Shown here one piece after another: positions 59,149 to 64,000 of a stretch of DNA of 64,000 nucleotides. The position numbers were made by a program, and so were the translations under genes. The DNA is taken from the NCBI GenBank assembly GCA_940671915.1, contig CALNVZ010003426.1:20996074-21060073 (forward strand). Reading direction: 5' to 3'. The notes under the pieces were generated by a model. It was given only the letters and a program-made list of their open reading frames with translations. It had not been told where the DNA came from and searched no databases. Numbering within the stretch: the stretch's first letter is position 1; each line of letters opens with the position of its first letter. The DNA comes from Paracentrotus lividus (taxonomy: Eukaryota > Echinodermata > Echinoidea > Camarodonta > Echinidae).

Positions 59149-61625
59149 TTTAAATAGCTAATCAGCATAACCTGTCATTTAATAAATAACCACTAAACTG
59201 GAAGTTTACCACAGCATTGTGCTAGCTCTTTCTCCCAACTAATTCGCTCAACGCATTCACTCGACTTGTGTAGAGATCTACACTCTTGTGTCAGATCATA
59301 CTGCATGCATACACACGTGCACACAATCAAGCAATGCCACTACAACCAATCTCACTGACCCCTATAAATAATCACTCCTGGTCTCACTCGGTTAGCGTGG
59401 TATTCGAGCACAATGGCGAGCTCCGTTTTCCTGAAATACAGGTCACACACGCCTAATTACCGACAGAGAGCAAAAAATATTCATTCGACCCAACCCTTCC
59501 GAAAATTTTTAAACTTTGAACAGCTGATAGACAAAAATGTGTGCATATGATTCACATTTAAGAATGGTTATCGGAAGGGCAATCATTAAGCTTCGTATGC
59601 TAAAACTGGGAAGAAATTAATGTTAAGGCTTGGCACTATATTAGAAGCGCAAGGTTGTGATATCAAATTCTTACTTTTGAATGCCAATTGAGTTAGTTTC
59701 GGCGTGAGGGGGCGCTATATCGATTTATTTTTAAAATGAGCCGGTAAACAGCTAGTTTCTTGGCTAAATTAGAAAGGAGGAAAAATTTGTCTATCCGTTC
59801 CACATGACCAATCACCGAGTGAATTTAAGGCTGATTTTATATAAATTTATCAAACCTCAAATTTAACACAAAGTCTCAATGAGATGATAATTACAGGTGT
59901 GGCGCCTATACAGAGTTGGCCCTCTAGTATCTTCAACTCTAAATTAATAAATTGTACTTCACATCCTAATCTCCATCAACAATCAAGCATCACTATTCAA
60001 TCGATCACCAAGTGAATCATATAAATTGTAAGTCTTAACTACTTCACATCATCAAACATGCATCACTACTCAATCGATCAACCTTTAGTTTTCAAATCAA
60101 TCAATCACTCGTCACTATTCATTTCTTTCTCACAGTGTGCATTGTAAAACAATACGTAATTAATTATTCGAAGACTTAAATTAAAGTTCAAAGAACTTTA
60201 ATAGCAATTAATCTAATATTTACATATTTCGACAATGAGTATGAATTGAGTAATTTATATAATTAATAAATGAGCATTCTTAACTCTACAAGATACTTAA
60301 TTACGAAGTTTTAAGTTATTACGAATATATCTGAACAGTGTACAACTAGTATTAACTCAGTCATAATGGTATAGTTCCAAATACATTTGTTAGGTAATTC
60401 TATTCTCGGTTATAACCTTTGTATAACCTCTCGCCTTCGTTCAATCTAGACCACCAGCAGTCACCAAAATTAACCCAAAGGTTAATCCCATTCTTAAATA
60501 ACTTCCTTCTATAGCACACTGCATATAATTCTTTCCATCGCTACCCTTTCCGAGGAGACATAAACGTGTACATGTATGCCTATTTTAACTGGCCTCTCCG
60601 CCCTTCGTCTTTCTGCCAGCACACTTTGTCGGCTAGACAGTAGACTTAATTTACCAACGTCGACAACCAATTAGATTAGTCTCAAGCAATTACTAGTTAA
60701 AGCTCCTAACTTATTGTCAACTCAGAATCGTTGTAACAAAATAAATGGTTCACAACCAATACTTCTGTCCTAAACTTGTTCAGATATAATTATAAATCTC
60801 TAAATTATTCAGTACCTTAACTAATGCTACAAGACTGTATAAAATTCTTAACTACAGAGTGCACTTAATTAATATATACAGACTAGTCGAAATAGACCCT
60901 ACAAGACGTCCAGATTAACAGACTACATTTTATTCAGTTATAATGATTCTAAAGATTTCAATATTTACACTGTACAAATTAATATTTTGCTGTATGTATA
61001 ATTATGTTCTTATTAAATTACGGGTTTTGAATTACATCATGTTTTAAAGACTTAAACTACGGGGAAGGAAGCTTGACATAGGTCTAGGTTACACCTGACC
61101 TGATCCATCCTAACATACCCATCTTTGTTACTGCGAAATTAATAAAGGAGAGAAATCAATAAATAAACAAGACTGGAGTGCCTACTTATTTAGTTTATAA
61201 ATGTCAACAATAATGTTACATGTATATGCATGTATTGATAATAAATAAATTCTCTAAAGACGTTCAAATGTAAATGTACACCAAGAATAATTTTACAGTG
61301 CACACCCATTATATCGAGATCAAAACAAGCAGAACATTCCTAAAAATACCACCAAATATTCAAGATTAAAATTACAGGAATGCAGTCATGTTGTCAATTC
61401 CATGTCTAATAATAAATTGATAAATGCCTGAAATATTCTTTTACTCAAGTTATTTTATCAATAAGAGTCCAATAATTGCATGTCAACCTTACGGATGACG
61501 GGGGCGTTAATGCCGAAAACAATACCGGCGTCCCTCAGAAAAAGGTGACAAATGCCGAAAATAGATGAACTATTTATAGAATCAGCCCTAAAATGTCATA
61601 TAAATTTACTCACGTCGCTAAGAAT

Positions 61626-61765
61626 ACTTACTGTATAAGAAAGGATGAGTTTGACTAAAATACTAGAGTGCTCGCAAGTTGAGGACTATCTATCTGTATG
61701 AGAGCTGGTTTGCAGACGAACTGCAAAAGATAAACAAAACTCACGGAACCCACCTCTATTTATAG
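61626..61765 (-). promoter_or_regulatory. Minus-strand TATA promoter and first exon with donor
   Basis: CTATAAATAG (61756-61765, complement) lies about 30 bp upstream of GTTTTGTTTATCTTTTGCAG. Transcription from there would run about 100 bases to ATACA then GTAAGTATT at 61626-61632, a strong donor. Two more TATAAATAG boxes lie at 61791-61800 and 61821-61830. The three boxes in 75 bp are the strongest promoter-like signal in the window. Confidence 0.45.
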
Positions 61766-62400
61766 TCTTTTGGGCAGGCGCTGCCCGTGCCCTATTTATA
61801 CAACATTTTCAATTCCCCGCTCTATTTATACTCCTAGCGACTACGCGCACACATTAACATACCTTATACATAAAAATAGGCGCACACGTACTGTGCGTAG
61901 AATGCAGAACACTACATTAAACTGTTGGAGGAATTAATTACCAGAATGATGGAAAACTACTCTTTACATCCCAAATATTATAAGAAACCAGACCCAAAGT
62001 CTACCTTTCCAAGTTAAATGCAGTTCACACAATGAGGTGAGGTTTTATAAATCAGCTTTATATCAGTCAATTATTGAACAAATTACGCCAATCCTCACCA
62101 GTCCCATGCATGGTATCTGCTGTTAAGGTCACTGAATAAATTATACGAGACTGTGCTATTTTCTCAATCCTTCCTGCGTGCGTGCGCACATGAAAATATA
62201 CCAAAGAAATCACACCAATCTCTAGTCCCAAAATAGATCGTGTCAACAGCTGATACCACAGGAATTTCAAAACACAGCTAGCGCGTAACAGGCCCAATAC
62301 GTAAGTGTCTATTCTGACTGAATTAAGCACAAATACTGTTATTATTTATATCACAAATTCAAAATATTTAAAAGAAATTTTAGGGGCTTTCCGCCACACT

Positions 62401-62930
62401 ATTTCAAAACGTATTGGACAGATATGTTCAAAGTTATTTAATTCTCTTGTCTGAGCTTATAGATATGGTTACCTTTTGTTTTTGTAAAGAATTATAATTG
62501 ACAGTTCATTCAAAGTTATGAAGTTCTGATGCTTGAGCTTATCGACGAGGCTACTCTTCGCTGTTTTTCTTTATTTCCAAGTCTACTCTTATTTACAATT
62601 TTGGCATTAAAAGAACCTATTGTTCACTCTCTTCATATTTGTGTACTTTTTCGTTTCTAGTAAAGTGATATAAATTATTGACAAACAAAAATAAAAAGCT
62701 TGCCCAGGCTCTGATTTCAATGAAACAAACGATAAACAAACTAAAGACACCTTTTTTCCGGACTAAATCAATATTCTTTTGCCTCTCTAACAAAACGTAT
62801 TGGACAGATATGTTAAAAGTAATTTAATTCTCATGTCTGAGCTTTTAAATAAGGCCATTCTTTTTCCTTGTAAATAAAATAAATGATTGGCGGATACGTT
62901 CAACGTTATGCAATTCTCATTTCTAAGCCC
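62401..62930. repeat. Diverged tandem units resuming after the insertion
   Basis: CAAAACGTATTGGACAGATA then TGTT-AAAGT-ATTTAATTCT and GTCTGAGCTT occurs at 62405 and 62795. The stretch AGTAAAGTGATATAAATTATT...GATAAACAAACTAAAG(A/G)CAC at 62658-62750 matches 58655-58752. These mark the unit that the 3.6 kb block interrupts. Confidence 0.8.
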
Positions 62931-63099
62931 CCCTCCCCCACTGTCGTCAGGAAACGTGTACAAAAAAGGACAAATGACCATGTATTTGTGATTTTTAGCC
63001 TGTTCAGTCCCCCCCCCCCCCTTCCCCTTGCCGCTCAGCCCCTCAACTTTCAAAAACGCTCCGTGGCCCCTGATTGGTTATAATAATTAGCTTGGTTTT

Positions 63100-64000
63100 G
63101 ATGCAGCGGAAAGCTGCTTAATACCGCGCGAGTTCCTACGGGAGTTACTTTAACAGAAGCAGTCCTTCAGGGGCAATTGTAACAGCTTGTTACAATTGCC
63201 CCTGACAGAGGCGACCATAATTTTTTTTTATTTGGAGAGATTTTTTTCTATTTTAGCTTAGGTATTCATCGTTGAAACGTTAGCAAAATATGGCCTAAGA
63301 ACATAATTTCTAAATATATAAAAATGACAGCCGTAGCTCATCTACATATTTGTCCAGGAGAAAAACAATGGGTAATATGAAATATTACTTTCCTGCTCAA
63401 AAAACGGTTTTTCTGCTGTAGAAAGTTCCACGAACCATTAAATCTGCTAACACTCATGTGCATGCTCTCTACAAATTTTAAGTTTATAGCGTGTTTCTGC
63501 TAGGAATGGGAGCCCCTGTTACAATTGCCCCGTGTTATAATTGTCCCCGGTCTCCCCTACTGTGACATGCATGTTATGATCTGCCCCAGTTACATCCAAG
63601 ATGAATACCAAACTGAAAGGACGTGCCAATTATTGTCTTTTATCGCACAGCCTCCTTAACTAATTTTGCTGCCCCTGAATGACTGTCTTGTTGACCCCCT
63701 CCCCCTTTTTTTTTACAATTACATTTAAAAAAAACAAACTGTAAAAATCTTTCGTCTTCAAAATTGATTGTAGAGGTACAATAATGACGCATTATTGCCT
63801 CTTTTTGCTTGTTAAATAGTGTTTTGAAAAGAAACGAGGTAAATGTGATATCGACAGATGTGACACGCATGCATAGCTGCCAACTGTTACGAAAAATTCG
63901 TAATTATTAAGAATTTTTACCCTTTATACAAAAATACGAATGCACCTTTAAAAATTACGAATATGAGCGCCATTATACATGTATTATATTATGACCACTC
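63100..64000. other. Transposon end and AT-rich flank, no gene
   Basis: The right end of the GGGGAGACCGGGG element (to 63557) includes a perfect inverted pair, GGGGCAATTGTAAC / GTTACAATTGCCCC, at 63171-63206. Beyond 63560 no exon or repeat is recognised. Confidence 0.5.

Larger units (their letters stand above)
58783..62399 (-). mobile_element. 3.6 kb insertion, possible solo LTR
   Basis: The block interrupts a subterminal repeat unit whose pieces resume at 62400. On the minus strand it starts near TGTGGCGGAAAGCCCC and ends TCTCACGTTACA, so TG...CA limits are possible. A TATT lies at both borders (58779-58782 and 62400-62403), but the LTR-style limits do not give a clean 5 bp duplication. 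It has a TATA cluster (61756-61830) and a donor (61632). It is richer in CpG than its flanks at 61480-61900. No long open frame is present. It may be a solo LTR or an unrelated insertion; 3.6 kb would be unusually long for an LTR. Confidence 0.35.
57344..63557. mobile_element. Candidate 6.2 kb transposon with GGGGAGACCGGGG inverted ends
   Basis: GGGGAGACCGGGGACAATTG (57344-57363) at the left faces GTTATAATTGTCCCCGGTCT then CCCC at the right (63534-63557), with TA at each tip. Motifs of the GTTACAATTGCCCC type recur inside, near 57532, 57545, 63163-63207 and 63519. Related subterminal units (AAAACGTATTGGACAGATAT and AGCTTATAGATA-GGTTACCT) repeat at about 58065, 58560, 62405 and 62795. No transposase was found. 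The interior is interrupted by 58783-62399. The two ends could also belong to separate copies. Confidence 0.45.

Overview
This is eukaryotic nuclear DNA: AT-rich, intron-dominated and full of short inverted-repeat transposons (MITEs), tRNA-derived SINEs, GA/CT microsatellites and long G or C homopolymers. The frequent TACATGTA-type and AGGCCTA-type words and the repeat types suggest a marine invertebrate, most likely an echinoderm such as a sea urchin. That assignment is inference, not proof. No prokaryotic, viral, CRISPR or operon structure is present.

The one gene I can reconstruct lies on the minus strand. Its start codon is at 43531 and exons run down to at least 5222. Seventeen exons (43567 to 21381) join with GT-AG introns and matching phases into 502 codons without a stop. 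Three further phase-0 exons (16792-16863, 5478-5552, 5222-5329) would extend it to 587 codons. The product is a long cytoplasmic-looking coiled-coil protein that I cannot assign to a named family. A run of seven consecutive phase-0 exons of 14 to 48 codons encodes much of the coiled coil and what follows. The 5' end is a spliced leader whose first exon was not found. The stop codon and 3' UTR were not found either.

From 1 to 43500 the space between exons is intron or 3' flank. It holds many MITEs, several 60-550 bp tandem duplications, two SINEs with recognisable tails, tRNA-like SINE heads and a 5'-truncated LINE. Parts of two exons (14 and 11) have been tandemly copied into neighbouring introns together with their splice sites.

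From about 45005 to 58273 the sequence is a giant inverted repeat. Two arms of about 6.3 kb are nearly identical and mostly differ by single-base indels. They flank a spacer of about 550 bp, and a 25-N gap sits in the right arm near the axis. The axis falls in a 1 kb transposon that itself has inverted ends, and part of the same transposon end lies just outside the left arm. I regard an assembly or read artefact as more likely than a real palindrome, but the sequence alone cannot decide.

From 57344 to 63557 two inverted ends of a transposon family (GGGGAGACCGGGG...) face each other. Between them lies a 3.6 kb block (58783-62399) with a cluster of minus-strand TATA boxes and a splice donor, possibly a solo LTR or a foreign promoter region.
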